Assembly: GCA_023634235.1 (NCBI GenBank)
Contig: JAMKCF010000070.1
Span: 312,501 to 376,500 of the forward strand
DNA from: Pisaster brevispinus
Lineage: Eukaryota > Echinodermata > Asteroidea > Forcipulatida > Asteriidae
Direction of reading: 5' to 3'
Length of the DNA stretch: 64,000 nucleotides
The notes below the pieces were generated by a model that worked only from the letters and a program-made list of their open reading frames with translations, did no database searches and had not been told where the DNA came from. Both the position numbers and the translations under genes were made by a program. Below, one piece after another: positions 32,205 through 45,491 of this stretch (position 1 is its first letter; each line of letters begins with the position of its first letter).

Positions 32205-35200
32205 TAAGTGAAACTTTTTGGTTTAGGACTGTGGCAAGTCAAGATAGAATGGTATATGCACACACAATTTGCAAGTGGGCAATTGGTAGCAGGAGGGACT
32301 GACCGGAGATCAGTGACGACGTCTGACCAAATCAAGTTTTTTTTTACACTTGGTCACTTATCTCCAATGGATTTTGAAATTATAAGTTTGCCTCCGCTGC
32401 TCAAAATCCAATCTGGATTGAGCCTGACCCATAATCTGACTATGCATTCATCCCTTGTTCTGTTCTACAATAATTAGTGGAGTGTTGTGGCCTAGCGGTC
32501 CAGTGATGCAGACCTTACAGAACAGACTGGGCTTGTTATCAGAACAACACAAAAGGACACTTTAAATGTGGTTCCATTAGCCTGCATCGCCTGCATATGT
32601 TATGATCTGAAAGTCTTCAAACTATAAGTGAATGGCAAAAACTCAAAAAGCCGAACTTTCTCAGGTGTCATCAAGAGTTCAAACAAGATCCCACTGATGT
32701 AAGACTTGATTCATTGAAGCAATTATCAATAAACTTCAAATATTGATAGGGTTCAACAAGCGTCAAGAATTAAGTTCGGAAGTGTAAGATTTCAAGAGAA
32801 GATCTTATACACAAACAACCACTCTAAGGTCAAGCTGCCAAAATTTTCATCTTGCAGTCAAGGAAATTTTCTACAATAATCTGGGCGATATGAAGAACAT
32901 GGGGGAAACCTAAAACAATTCGGGAAATTTTCAAATTTGTTTATCTGAACATGGAAAGATGGATTTATTTCTAGGGAACTATCCGCAGACAGGGAGAGTT
33001 GGCTGCTCTAAGGATGGCAAAAAACCAGTTCTTTGACAATGCATATGAGCTGAATTGCGGGGCAAATTCACCTCCAACAAACAGCTAGACACTGATGAAA
33101 GTGTTTATTAGAAAATTAAATTCAGCTCTCACACACTAAATTCTGACGAGTGGCAAGCTATGTCATTACCCTGCAGGAGCAAAGGCCATTATTTCGAGTT
33201 GGAACGCAGACCCGAGGCCACTAATTTTAGAGTCTGGCCAGTAAACTAATGACCAGACCAGTCCAAAGGTCTTATAAAATTTGTACCTTTTCATGAGCCG
33301 TGGGATGACGAGCCGACACAGACAGCACAAACTCATGAAGAAATAGCTGTGCCTACTGGACAAAGACAATTCAAAAGAACACATAGGAAAAGTTTGGAAA
33401 TAATTAAGTTCTGGGAAGAAACTGCAGACAAATGAAATCACTCTTGTGTCAGTGCTTGTTCAGATAAAAACAGTTTACATGTTAAACTGAGTAGATAATG
33501 GATTTCTCTCTTTATTTCTGGTCTTGTAACAGAAATTCTTGTCTAGTGCATACTTTAAGCAACATGCAAGCCCTGCATTCTTGTGGATTTCCCCATCAAA
33601 TTCAAGCCCTGGAACAAGGGGCGAATTCCATAGGGCTTTTCAAGCTGACTACCGTCAGAAAAAAATATGGGGAAGAAGAAACCTCCTGAAAACTGAACTG
33701 TTGATTTAGGTCAGAAACTCTCTTCTACAAGATCTACCAATCCTGTATTATACCTTTAATAATACTCAATCGTACCTTTTCATGAGCCGTGGGATGAAGA
33801 GCTGACACAGACAGCACAAACCCATGAAGAAATAGCTGTGCCTACTGGACAAAGACAATTCAAAAGTACACATATGAAAAGTTTGGAAATAATTAAGTTC
33901 TGGGAAGAAACTGCAGACACAGATTTTGTAAATGTAACTTTTTGGATTAGGACTGTGGCAAGTCAAGATAGAATGGTATATGCACACACAAGCGGCAAGT
34001 GGGCAATTGGTAGCAGGAGGGACTGACCAGAGATCAGTGACAACGTCTGACCAAACCAAGTTTTTTTTACACTTAGTCACTTAACTCCAATGGATTTTGA
34101 AATTATAAGTTTGCCTCCGCTGCTCAAAATCCAATCTGGATTGGGCCTGACCAATAATCTGACTATGCATTCATCCCTTGTTCTGTTCTACAATAATTAG
34201 TGGAGTGTTGTGGCCTAGCGGTCCAGTGATGCAGACCTTACAGAACAGACTGGGCTTGTTATCATAACAACACAAAAGGACACTTTAAATGTGGTTCCAT
34301 TAGCCTGCATCGCCTGCATATATGATCTGAAAGTCTCCAAACTATAAGTGAATGTCAAAAACTCAAAAAGCCTGAACTTTCTCAGGTGCAATCAAGAATT
34401 CAAACAAGATCCCACTGATATAAGACTTGATTCATTAAGAAAATTATCAATAAACTTCAAATATTGATAGGGTTTAACGTGCGTCAAGAATTAAGTTAGG
34501 AAGTGTACGATTTCAAGAGAAGATCTTATTCGCGAACAACCACTCTAAAAGGTCAAGCTGCCAACATTTTTCATCTTGCAGTCAAGGAAATTTTCTACAC
34601 TAATCTGGGCGATATGAAGAACATGGGGGAAAACCTAAAATAATTGGGGAGATTTTCAAATTTGTTTATCTGAACATGGAAAGATGGATTTATTTTTAGG
34701 GAACTATCCGCAGAAACAGGAAGAGTTGGCTGCTCTAAGGATGGCAAAAAAACAGTTCTTTGACAATGTGTATGAGCTGAATTGCGGGGCAAATTCACCT
34801 CCAACAAACAGCTAGACACAGATGAAAGTGTTCATTCGAAAATTAAATTCAGCTCTCACACACTAAATTCTGACGAGTGGCAAGCAACATCATAACCCTG
34901 CAGTTGCAAAGGCCATCATTTCGAGTTGGAACGCAGACCCGAGGCCAGTAATTTTAGAGTCTGGTCAGTAAACTAATGACCAGACCAGTCCAAAGGTCTT
35001 ATAAAATTTGTCAGTTACTTATACAAAAAGTACATGTACATCACTAAGTAGTAACTTGAGGAAGAAAGATATAAATCCACTGTTAACTTTGAGTCAATCT
35101 GCTAAGTATCTTCTAACTCTGTTATTGAACTACCCACCCCATAAGACAAATGAAATCACTCGTGTCAGTGCTTGTTAAGATAAAAACAGTTTACATGTTA

Positions 35201-38200
35201 AACTGTGTAGATAATGGATTTCTCTCTTTGATTCTGGTCTTGTAACAGAAATTTTGTCTAGTCCATACTTTAAGCAACATGCAAGCCCTGCGTTCTTGTG
35301 GATTTCCACAACAAATTCAAGCCCTAGAACAAAGGGCGAATTCCATAGGGCTTTTCAAGCTGACTACCGTCAGAAAAAAATATGGGGAAGAAGAAACCTC
35401 CCGAAAACTGAACTTTTAATTTAGTTCACAAACTCTCTCTTCTACCAGATCTACCACTCCTGTATTATACCTTTAATAATACTCAATCGTACCTTTTCAT
35501 GAGCCGTGGGATGAAGAGCTGACACAGAGAGCACAAACTCATGAAGAAATAGCTGTGCCTACTGGACAAAGACAATTCAAAAGAACGCATATGAAAACTT
35601 TGGAAATAATTAAGTTCTGGGAAGAAACTGCAGACACAGATTTTGCAAGTGTAACTTTTTTGTTTAGAACTGTGTCAAGTCAAGATAGAATGGAATATGC
35701 ACACACAAGTGGCAAGTGGGCAATTGGTAGCAGGAGGGACTGACCAGAGATAAGTGACGACGTCTGACCAAATTAAGTTTTTTTACACTTAGTCACTTAA
35801 CTCCAATGGATTTTGAAATTATAAGTTTGCCTCCGCTGCTCGAAATCCAACGTGGATTGAGCCTGACCCATAATCTGACTATGCATTCAACCCTTGTTCA
35901 GATCTACAATAATTAGTGGAGTGTTGTGGCCTAGCGGTCCAGTGATGCAGACCTCACTGAACAGACTGGGCTTGTTATCATAACAACACAAAAGGACACT
36001 TTAAATGTGGTTCCATTAGCCTGCGTCGCCTGCATATATGATCTGAAAGTCTCCAAACTATAAGTGAATGGCAAAAACTCAAAAAGCCTGAACTTTCTCT
36101 GTCTCAGGTGCAATCGAGAATTCAAACAAGATCCCACTGATATAAGACTTGATTCATTAAAGAAATTATCAATAAACTTCAAATATTGATAGGGTTAAAC
36201 AAGCGTCAAGAATTAAGTTCGGAAGTGTACGATTTGAAGAGAAGATCTTATACGCGAACAACCACTCTAAGGTCAAGCTGCCAACATTTTCATCTTGCAG
36301 TTAAGGAAATTTTCTACAATAATCTGGGCGATATGAAGAACATGGGGGAAACCTAAAATAATTGGGGAAATTTTCAAATTTGTTTATTTGAACATGGAAA
36401 GATGGATTTATTTTCAGGGAACTATCCGCAGACAGGGAGAGTTGGCTGCTCTAAGGATGGCAAAAAAACCCAGTTCTTTGACCATGTATATGAGCTGGAT
36501 TGCGGGGCAAATTCACCTCCAACAAACAGCTAGACACAGATGAAAGTGTTTATTCAAAAATTAAATTCAGCTCCCAAACACTAAATTCTAACAAGTGGCA
36601 TGCAACATCAAAACCCTGCAGTTGCAAAGGCCATTATTTCGAGTTGAAACGCAGACCCGAGGCCAGTAATTTTAGAGTCTGGCCAGTAAACTAATGACCA
36701 GACCAGTCCAAAGGTCTTATGAAATTTGTCAGTTACTTATACAAAATGTACATGTACATCACTTAGTAGTAACTTGAGGAAGAAAGATATAAATCCACTG
36801 TTACTTTTGAGTCAATCTGCTAAGTATCTTCCAATTCTGTTATTGAACTACCCACCCCATAAGACAAATGAAATCACTCGTGTCAGTGCTTGTTCAGATA
36901 AAAACAGTTTACATGTTAAACTGTATAGATAATGGATTTCTCTCTTTGATTCTGGTCTTGTAACATAATTTTTGTCTAGTGCATACTTTAATCAACATGC
37001 AAGCCCTGCGTTCTTGTGGATTTCCACAACAAATTCAAGCCCTAGAACAAGGGGCGAATTCCATAGCGCTTTTCAAGCTGACTACCGTCAGAAAAAATAT
37101 GGAGAAGAAACCTCCTGAAAACTGAACTGTTGATTTAGTTCACAAACTCTCTCTTCTACCAGATCTACCAATCCTGTATTATACCTTTAATAATACTCAA
37201 TCGTACCTTTTCATGAGCCGTGGGATGAAGAGCTGACACAGACAGCACAAACCCATGAAGAAATAGCTGTGCCTACTGGACAAAGACAATTCAAAAGAAC
37301 GCATATGAAAAGTTTGGAAATAATTAAGTTCTGGGAAGAAACTGCAGACACAGATTTTGCAAGTGTAACTTTTTTGTTTAGGACTGTGGCAAGTCAAGAT
37401 AGAATGGTATAGAACTTTCTCAGGTGCAATCAATAATTCTAACAAGATCCCACTGATATAAGACTTGATTCATTAAGGCAATTATCAATAAACTTCAAAT
37501 ATTGATAGGGTTTAACATGCGTCAAGAATTAAGTTAGGAAGTGTACGATTTCAAGAGAAGATCTTATACGCGAACAACCACTCTAAGGTCAAGCTGACAA
37601 CATTTTCATCTTGCAGTCAAGGAAATTTTCTAGGAAACTATCCGCGGAAACAGGGAGAGTTGGCTGCTCTAAAGATGGCAAAAAAAAACAGTTCTTTGAC
37701 AATGTATATGAGCTGGATTGCGGGGCAAATTCACCTCTAACAAACAGCTAGACACAGACGAAAGTGTCTATTCGGAAATTAAATTCAGCTCTCACACACT
37801 AAATTCTGACAAGTGGCAAGCAACATCATAACCCTGCAGGAGCAAAGGCCATCATTTCGAGTTGGAACGCAGACCCGAGGCCAGTAATTTTAGAGTCTGG
37901 CCAGTAAACTAATGACCAGACCAGTCCGAAGGTCTTATAAAATTTGTCAGTTACTTATACAAAATGTACATGTACGTCACTTAGTAGTAACTTGAGGAAG
38001 AAAGATATAAATCCACTGTTAACTTTGAGTCAATCTGCTAAGTATCTTCTAACTCTGTTATTGAACTACCCACCCCATAAGACAAATGTAATCACTCTTG
38101 TGTCAGTGCTTGTTCAGATAAAAACAGTTTACATGTTAAACTGTGTAGATAATGGATTTCTCTCTTTATTTCTGGTCTTGTAACAGAAATTTTGTCTAGT

Positions 38201-39019
38201 CCATACTTTAAGCAACATGCAAGCCCTGCGTTCTTGTGGATTTCCACAACAAATTCAAGCCCTGGAACAAGGGGCGAATTCCATAGGGCTTTTCAAGCTG
38301 ACTACCGTCAGAAGAAAATATGGAGAAGAAACCTCCCGAAAACTGAACTTTTGATTTAGTTCACAAACTCTCTCTTCTACCAGATCTACCACTCCTGTAT
38401 TATACCTTTAATAAAACTCAATCGTACCTTTTCATGAGCCGTGGGATGAAGAGCTGACACAGACAGCACAAACCCATGAAGAAATAGCTGTGCCTACTGG
38501 ACAAAGACAATTCAAAAGAACACATAGGAAAAGTTTGGAAATAATTAAGTTCTGGGAAGAAACTGCAGACACAGATTTTGCAAGTGTAACTTTTTTGTTT
38601 AGGACTGCGGCAAGTCAAGATAGAATGGTATATGAACTTTCTCAGGTGCAATCAAGAATTCAAACAAGATCCCACTGATATAAGACTTGATTCATTAAGG
38701 CAATTGTCAATAAACTTCAAATATTGATAGGGTTTAACATGCGTCAAGAATTAAGTTAGGAAGTGTACGATTTCAAGAGAAGATCTTATACGCGAACAAC
38801 CACTCTAAGGTCAAGCTGCCAACATTTTCATCTTGCAGTCAAGGAAATTTTCTACAATAATCTGGGCGATATGAAGAACATAGGGGAAAACCTAAAATAA
38901 TTGGGGAGATTTTCAAATTTCTTTATCTGAACATGAAAATATGGATTTATTTTCAGGAAACTATCCGCAGAAACAGGGAGAGTTCTCTAAGGATGGCAAA
39001 AACCAGTTCTTTGACAATG

Positions 39020-39709
39020 TACAGTCGACTCTCGTTAATACGAGATCGGAAGATACGAGACGCCGGTTAATACGAGAACACGGATATTACGAGGTATTTT
39101 TGCGGCCCCATGATGACAAAATGTATTGTTTTTCGTACTTTTAAAGTGAGATCGGAAAAATATTGTTGCGCAAAAGCTTACCGTTCAGTCAGATAAGTTT
39201 CTGAACTTACATGCTTGTTGCCAAACTATTTATCGGATCGGACCGGCTACACGGTTCCATCTGATCCGAAAATCAGAAACATTACGCTGGTAACATATGC
39301 TTGAAATACTACTTCGCCTACACGCCTAGCGGCTACCAGCGAAAACAACGTTCAGCATAGGCGCTACGCAGTATCGAATCTGTCACATCATGGTCACATG
39401 AACGGCAAGTTTGACATGACTTTGCTATGATTTTTATTTTGAGTTATACAAAATATTATATTTCTATGATCGTAGTCAACAAAATTGCATTTATCATTAA
39501 TATTTTTGTGTACAGGATGCTCGTAAGAACTGTAGCCAACCGCTCCGTTCTAGCCTAGACACGTGTGTAGTGCATGCACTATGACGACGTGTGTATACAG
39601 TACATGTTATTGTACATGTAAATAGTGCGCTGCGTTTAAGACGAGGTTCAGATAATACGAGGAAAACGGGCCAGTCCGGCGGACCTCGTATTAACGGGAG
39701 TCGACTGTA
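39020..39709. mobile_element. Pogo/Tigger-like MITE in TA site
   Basis: The element is 39022-39707 (686 bp), with ends CAGTCGACTCTCGTTAATAC and the inverse ending GGGAGTCGACTG. It is flanked by TA on both sides. The neighbouring units show the empty site AATGTATATGAGC, so the insertion and TA duplication can be read directly. CAGT-type ends with a TA duplication fit the Tc1/mariner-pogo group. There is no transposase frame. ATACGAG and its complement recur inside both ends. Confidence 0.9.
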
Positions 39710-41450
39710 TATGAGCTGGATTGCGGGGCAAATTCACCTCCAACAAACAGCTAGACACAGATGAAAGTGTCTATTCGGAAATTAAATTCAGCTCTCACAC
39801 ACTATATTCTGACAAGTGGCAAGCAACATCAAAACCCTGCAGGAGGAAAGGCCATCATTTCGAGTTGGAACGCAGACCCGAGGCCAGTAATTTTAGAGTC
39901 TGGCCAGTAAACTAATGACCAGACCAGTCAGAATGTCTTAAAAAATTTGTCAGTTGCAAATTATACAAAAAGTACATGTACATCACTAAGTAGTAACTTG
40001 AGGAAGAAAGATATAAATCCACTGTTAACTTTGATTCAATCTGCTAAGTATCTTCTAACTCTGTTATTGAACTACCCACCCCATAAGACAAATGTAATCA
40101 CTCTTGTGTCAGTGCTTGTTCAGATAAAAACAGTTTACATGTTAAACTGTGAAGATAATGGATTTCTCTCTTTATTTCTGGTCTTGTCATAGAAATTCTT
40201 GTCTAGTGCATATTTTAAGCAACATGCAAGCCCTGCATTCTTGTGGATTTCCCCAACAAATTCAAGCCCTGGAACAGGGGCGAATTCCATAGGGCTTTTC
40301 AAGCTGACTACCGTCAGAAGAAAATATGGGGAAGAAGAAACCTCCTGAAAACTGAACTGTTGATTTAGGTCACAAACTCTCTCTTCTACAAGATCTACCA
40401 ATCCTGTATTATACCTTTAATAATACTCAATCGTACCTTTTCATGAGCCATGGGATGAAGAGCCGACTCAGACAGCACAAACCCATGAAGAAATAGCTGT
40501 GCCTACTGGACAAAGACAATTCAAAAGAACACATATGAAGTTTGGAAATAATTAAGTTCTGGGAAGAAACTGCAGACACAGATTTTGTAAGTGTAACTTT
40601 TTTGTTTAGAACTGTGGCAAGTCAAGATAGAATGGTAAGTGCACACACAAGTGGCAAGTGGGCAATTGGTAGCAAGAGGGACTGACCAGAGATCAGTGAT
40701 GACGTCTGACCAAATCAAGTTTTTTTTACACTTGGTCACTTAACTCCAACGGATTTTGAAATTATAAGTTTGCCTCCGCTGCTCGAAATCCAAACTGGAT
40801 TGAGCCTGACCCATAATCTGACTATGCATTCATCTCTTGTTCTGTTCTACAATAATTAGTGGAGTGTTGTGGCCTAGCGGTCCAGTGATGCAGACCTCAC
40901 AGAACAGACTGGGCTTGTTATCAGAACACAAAAGGACACTTTAAATGTGGTTCCATTAGCCTGCATCGCCTGCATATATGATCTGAAAGTCTCCAAACTA
41001 TAAGTGAATGTCAAAAACTCAAAAAGCCTGAATTTTCTCAGGTGCAATCAAGGAAATTATCAATAAACTTCAAATATTGATAGGGTTGAACAAGCGTCAA
41101 GAATTAAGTTAGGAAGTGTTATACCTTTTATAATACTCAATTGTACCTTTTCATGGGCCATGGGATGTAGAGGCGACACACACAGCACAAACTCATGAAG
41201 AAATAGCTGTGCCAATAGGCATGACTGGACAAAGACAATTCAGAAGAACACATATAAAAAGTTTGGAAATAAATATGTTCTGGGAAGAAACTGCAGACAC
41301 AGATTTTGTAAGTATAACTTTTTCTTTAGGACTGTGGCAAGTCAATGTAGAATGGTATATGCACACAAGCGGCAAGTTGGCAATTGGTAGCAGGAGGGAC
41401 TGACCAGAGCAGAGTCAGCGATCAGAAGAAACCTACCGAAAACTGAACTG

Positions 41451-41768
41451 TTGATTTAGTTCACAAAATGTCTCTGAGAACTGGAATTCATAGATGATGA
41501 TCAGATGATAGATATGAATAAAGTTATATTATTCCGTGCTGCAGACATAATTCCAAACCAGACTAAACCAGAATGAGTGATCCCGACTTGACTAATATTA
41601 GCATTCTCGCCACTGTCTTCACTGACAAACGTTGCTGCCACCACTGTTTAGTGTTTGTTTTCTCCCAAAAGTTGTAATGATCGTAACCTTGTCCGCAGAG
41701 AAACAAACCTAACTGCACAAACGAACATGATAAACCGTAGAATAAGAGTAGAATAAAGTGAAATTTAC
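41451..41768. other. Intron-like sequence downstream of candidate first exon
   Basis: Single-copy sequence between the tandem array and the signal-peptide exon. The minus frame 41563-41784 runs through the exon's donor and is hydrophobic at its start but has no known domain. Confidence 0.4.
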
Positions 41769-41881
41769 CTGAACATTCGCACACATGCAGTGCCTACATC
41801 TTCAATCATTCGAAGGCTGCATTCAAAATGAAGAAGAAGAACAACAACAGCAAAAACGTAGACAGAAACCCGAGGTGTCAT
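41769..41881 (-). CDS. Candidate first coding exon with signal peptide
   Basis: On the minus strand AAGATGA at 41881 starts MTPRVSVYVFAVVVLLLHFE, followed by CSLRMIEDVGTACVRMF and the donor TTCAG then GTAAAT at 41769/41768. Residues 6-17 form a hydrophobic core after one Arg, and cleavage is plausible near FEC-S. An upstream ATG at 41892 is out of frame and closes after four codons. The exon ends in phase 2. It could be the start of the secreted CUB gene of copy A (remnants at 26-27 kb, same strand), but the 14 kb between are satellites, so the link is inference. No paralogous exon was seen near copy B. Confidence 0.45.
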
Positions 41882-42600
41882 CTTGTCTTCATAAAGCAAA
41901 ATAATGCTGGAGAAACCCCGCGAAAATTCCAAACGCTAGTTTTTTGCTGTGAGGGCGCTGTACAATAAAACAAGCTACATGACCATTAAAAATTACGTCA
42001 CTAGAATGCGACGTCAGCAACGTCATCAAAGTAAGCGCAAAATGAAGGGGGGGGGGGGTACTTCAAACATTTGAGAAACTAGTCATCCTTGATCTTTCAA
42101 CTTTTCTGAATTCAGTAATGAAGATTAAATAAGTAAAAGTAAAATAATATGCATGTTATCGTAATCTGAAAACTGCATACGTTTACACAAAGACAAATTT
42201 AACCACTTTCGTCATTCAAGAACTAATAATAGTTTTTATGCGGATGAAAATATGTTGTCAATCTTAAATTTGTAATCGACAACCTTTACGTTATTTAAAT
42301 TAACAAATTAAATTGGAAGTGTCCAAATTCAACTACTCTTGCAATGATACTCTCAGAGCGGGTTTCTTTTTCACTATTGCCATGATGGGGACTTCTGAAC
42401 TTATCAAAAAGTTGTTTTCCTTTTTCTAGTTTTTCGTTGGAATAACAATAATAAATTTAATATTAACATCAATATTTTTTTCCCAACAATTAATATTTTT
42501 CTTTTAACCACTTGTCGTACCTTTTAATTATTTTTGTATGGACGCATCCAATTGTGTATGTGTTCAATAAACTATCAAATATCGAAAAGAAAAGTAGTTT
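41882..42600. other. Upstream sequence of candidate exon, no gene recognised
   Basis: This includes a G11 run near 42048 and AT-rich DNA. If the exon at 41769-41881 is real, its promoter would be here; no TATA box at a convincing distance was identified. Confidence 0.35.
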
Positions 42601-43560
42601 ACTCAACCGCGTTATGTAATTGTGCGTGTTATGGATGAAAAATGGCGTATGTAACTGTGCTACTAACCACTAATCAATGGACCAAATTTGCCAGCTCAAA
42701 AATTTGGTATGCTCAGTTTGACAGTTTTCAAGATTCTGAGCTTAAACTTACACTTTTACCAATAACGAAGAGTACATTCTTAGAGGTAGTTATTACTCAA
42801 CCGCATAAGGCAAATGTACGTGAGACGCAAATGACATCTGCATAGATGTGGTTAATTAACAGCCGATTAGTGGACCCAAATATTAACCAACTCCAAAATT
42901 TGGTGCCCAGTGTAACACTCGTTTAATGAGATTGAACCGGCTGCTTCAGAATACCCATTTGTCTTAGTCAGAATTCATGTCAGAGCATTTTGAGCAGTTT
43001 GAATATTGTTCGTCTCCGATCGAACTCAGATTGAACCAGCAGTTCAAAGAGGCAGTTGACTAATTAAAGTGCATGGGCCATTTTGCGTGTTATAGATGGA
43101 GAACGGCGTCTGTATAACTGTACTTAATTAACCACTGATTACTGGACCAATTAAGCTACTTCAAAAAAGTGGTGTGCCCAGCTGGTTATAACAGTCTTCA
43201 AGAACCTGGCTTATTTTTTTTTTACTGATAATGAAGGATACAATTTATTTAAAGGTAGTCTACTCAACCGCATGTGCATTGTACCTGCTATAGATGGAAA
43301 ATGGCATCTGTAAAACTGTATTTAACCACTAATTAGTGAACCAAATAAGGCAGCTCAAAAATAGCCACAACTATATACAGACACCATTTCCATTTATAAT
43401 GCCTGTGCTTTTGAGTCAACTACCTTTCTGAAAAGAATTTGTACCCTTCATTATGAATAGAAGCTGGCTAATTTGGCTCACTAATTAGTGGTTAATTAAC
43501 TACAGTTTTTCAGATGCCATTTTTACTCTGCCTATTTATGCAGGGATTATACTTTTTTGC
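42601..43560. repeat. Diverged repeat family, direct and inverted copies
   Basis: Phrases such as GATGGAAAATGGCATCTGTA, ACCACTAATTAGTG and GGTAGTCTACTCAACCGCAT recur near 42635, 43095 and 43290, and inverted (CTAATTAGTGGTTAATTAAC, CAGATGCCATTTTTAC) at 43400-43530. A further piece is at 22060-22130. Coding capacity is absent. The arrangement suggests an old fold-back transposon family or several nested copies. Confidence 0.6.
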
Positions 43561-43852
43561 AAAAGAATCTTTAAAAGGATGTAAGAGCTATAAAAAGTGG
43601 CTCAACGTATTGTAAGAGCTCATCCCTATCTGCCAGAAGGGGAGCAGACTACCTGCTAAACTCAGAGACAAACAAATTACTCCAAAATGGAAACAGAAAT
43701 GCAGGTACTCGGTCATCTTGTAATTCTCCCCCAAAGGGAACATAACAAAATACAATATTATAAATATAAAGTCAATTAATAAAGCAAAACAAAGCAATTG
43801 GCAGAGATGAGGGAATTTATGAGGACTCTCCTCACTTAATTAACAGTTAATG
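43561..43852. other. Spacer, nothing recognised
   Basis: AT-rich sequence with one short frame, ending where similarity to copy A begins (GGGAAGGAGGCCGGCCTCTA at about 43862). Confidence 0.4.
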
Positions 43853-44577
43853 TAGAGACAAGGGAAGGAGGCCGGCCTCTATTTAAAATTATTTCTGGAA
43901 TAAAGTTATGCTTTGATACAGATACTCACAAATAGCTCTATGACCCTATCCCTCCCTACTGAAATGCATTTGGAGCATGGCCAGAGTCATGCTTCGTACA
44001 AAATAAAGAAAAATAACAAGAGAAAATAAATGTGCTCTTGATCTCACTTGCTTAAAGCTAAAATGAAAAAGAGAATGAGCCTAAAGGTCGAGACTTCAAA
44101 CTAAACTTTTCACTATAAATATTCTAACAACCAAGTTGGAGGAGACAATTGAGCATTGAGGATGCACTTGGGTTCCCTACTTTATGACCACGCGACCCGA
44201 GTGGTCCATAAAAACAAACAAGTGCGACCTAGAAAGGATTTATGAAAATGACATTTATATATGATTAAGATTTTAAGATTTATTAAAATTGACAAACTTC
44301 GTGACTTGAAGGTCAAATTACAGAGTCATTACAATAGTAAAAAATCGATAAGACATACTTTTTTTTTAAGGACACCTGAATAGCAAAAAATAGATAAGAA
44401 AAACAGATTGCACACTCGCCTTTAAAACAAAAACAGAACCACATAAACAAAAGAAACACCTCACTGTAGTTTAAAAGGGAAATGGAATAATTAACAGGGA
44501 CATAAATGTTTCAATAAAACATAAAATTAAATAAGAACCTCACTCAGACCACCACACACAATAAAATGGAGAAATAA

Positions 44578-44977
44578 TTAAGAATGAATTAAACCTATAA
44601 AATAAGGAACAGGGCTATTTTTAAAACGACTGGATCTGGTGGGGATGGTTGAAACATGATGACTATTTCGGAGGTTTCGACCATGACTCTCATGCCTGGT
44701 AGGGGGAAGGTCTTTAGTGTGAGGGTTATTAGCAAGTTCATTAGCAAAACGCCTGCAGTGTGCCTCTCTCCTACCAGCCAGAGTCAAGGCCAAGCGATGA
44801 AAGAGCAGAGTCATACCAATAATAACTATTACCTAACATAATTTGACGGTCAAAAATATTTATGTGAGGTGTAAGCCAAGGCTTGTCATTAACATGGCTC
44901 TTGTAGCTTTTCAAGGGAAAATAAGAAACCATGGCTGAATCAAGCAAATTGTCAAAAATATCAACCTTGATTTTCAT
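44578..44977 (-). pseudogene. LINE ORF2 remnant with internal deletion
   Basis: One minus frame gives KSHVNDKPWLTPHINIFDRQ, resembling the linker between endonuclease and reverse transcriptase of non-LTR elements (DKPW-TP-I---RQ). The adjacent frame gives LPPTRHESHGRNLRNSHHVS and TRSSRFKNSPVPYFI, resembling the extreme C-terminus of such ORF2 proteins (HGR-LRN then R-RF-NS--P). The reverse transcriptase between them is missing. It is therefore a dead, internally deleted copy. Confidence 0.6.
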
Positions 44978-45491
44978 TGATTTACACCTTTAAACTATAT
45001 ATGCACCTCAAACTCACAATTTGACTTACTTGTGAGATTCATACACAAGAAAATTATACATAAACAGTCCCTCACACTTAAGGAAAATACACTGTATATA
45101 ATTATATGCACTGAAAGTAACAATATGACCAGACATTAAATCAGTTCTTCTAAATACAAATATGCATGAATAAAACATTCTCAGCAAAAAACTTACTACA
45201 AATTGGCTCTAAAAATCATGGAGAAACTACTACACACACAAAAATAGATAGTGGCTTGACGTTTCAACCCTAGCAGAGTCTTTCTTGAAGGCTAAATGAC
45301 AAGACTACAAACAGAAAAAGTGGAGTGGAGATAGACATTAGAGATGAAAGCACACAGAGAAAGCAGGAGGATGAACAAAAAGGAGGGTAACAAAAGGGGG
45401 TGGGGGTGGGGGAGGGGCTGGTTTGACCACAAGAGGAACGAATACAAAAGACAAAATAAATGATGTATATTCGGTTTGCGGTAATCACCGT

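Larger units (their letters stand above)
31368..41450. repeat. Tandem array of a 1.7-kb unit, seven copies
   Basis: Units start at ATATTGATAGGGTT near 31368, 32739, 34461, 36184, 37498, 38720 and 41074. Full units (copies 2 and 3) are about 1722 bp. The others are shortened by internal deletions, and copy 6 carries an inserted MITE. The landmark GGGCGAATTCCATAG occurs six times and CCTACTGGACAAAGACAATT eight times, the extra one being an internal shuffle in copy 2 at 33352. Copies are roughly 90-97 percent alike by eye. One segment per unit looks like a plus-strand exon, described separately. I do not recognise the unit as a known transposon and see no terminal inverted repeats. Confidence 0.85.
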
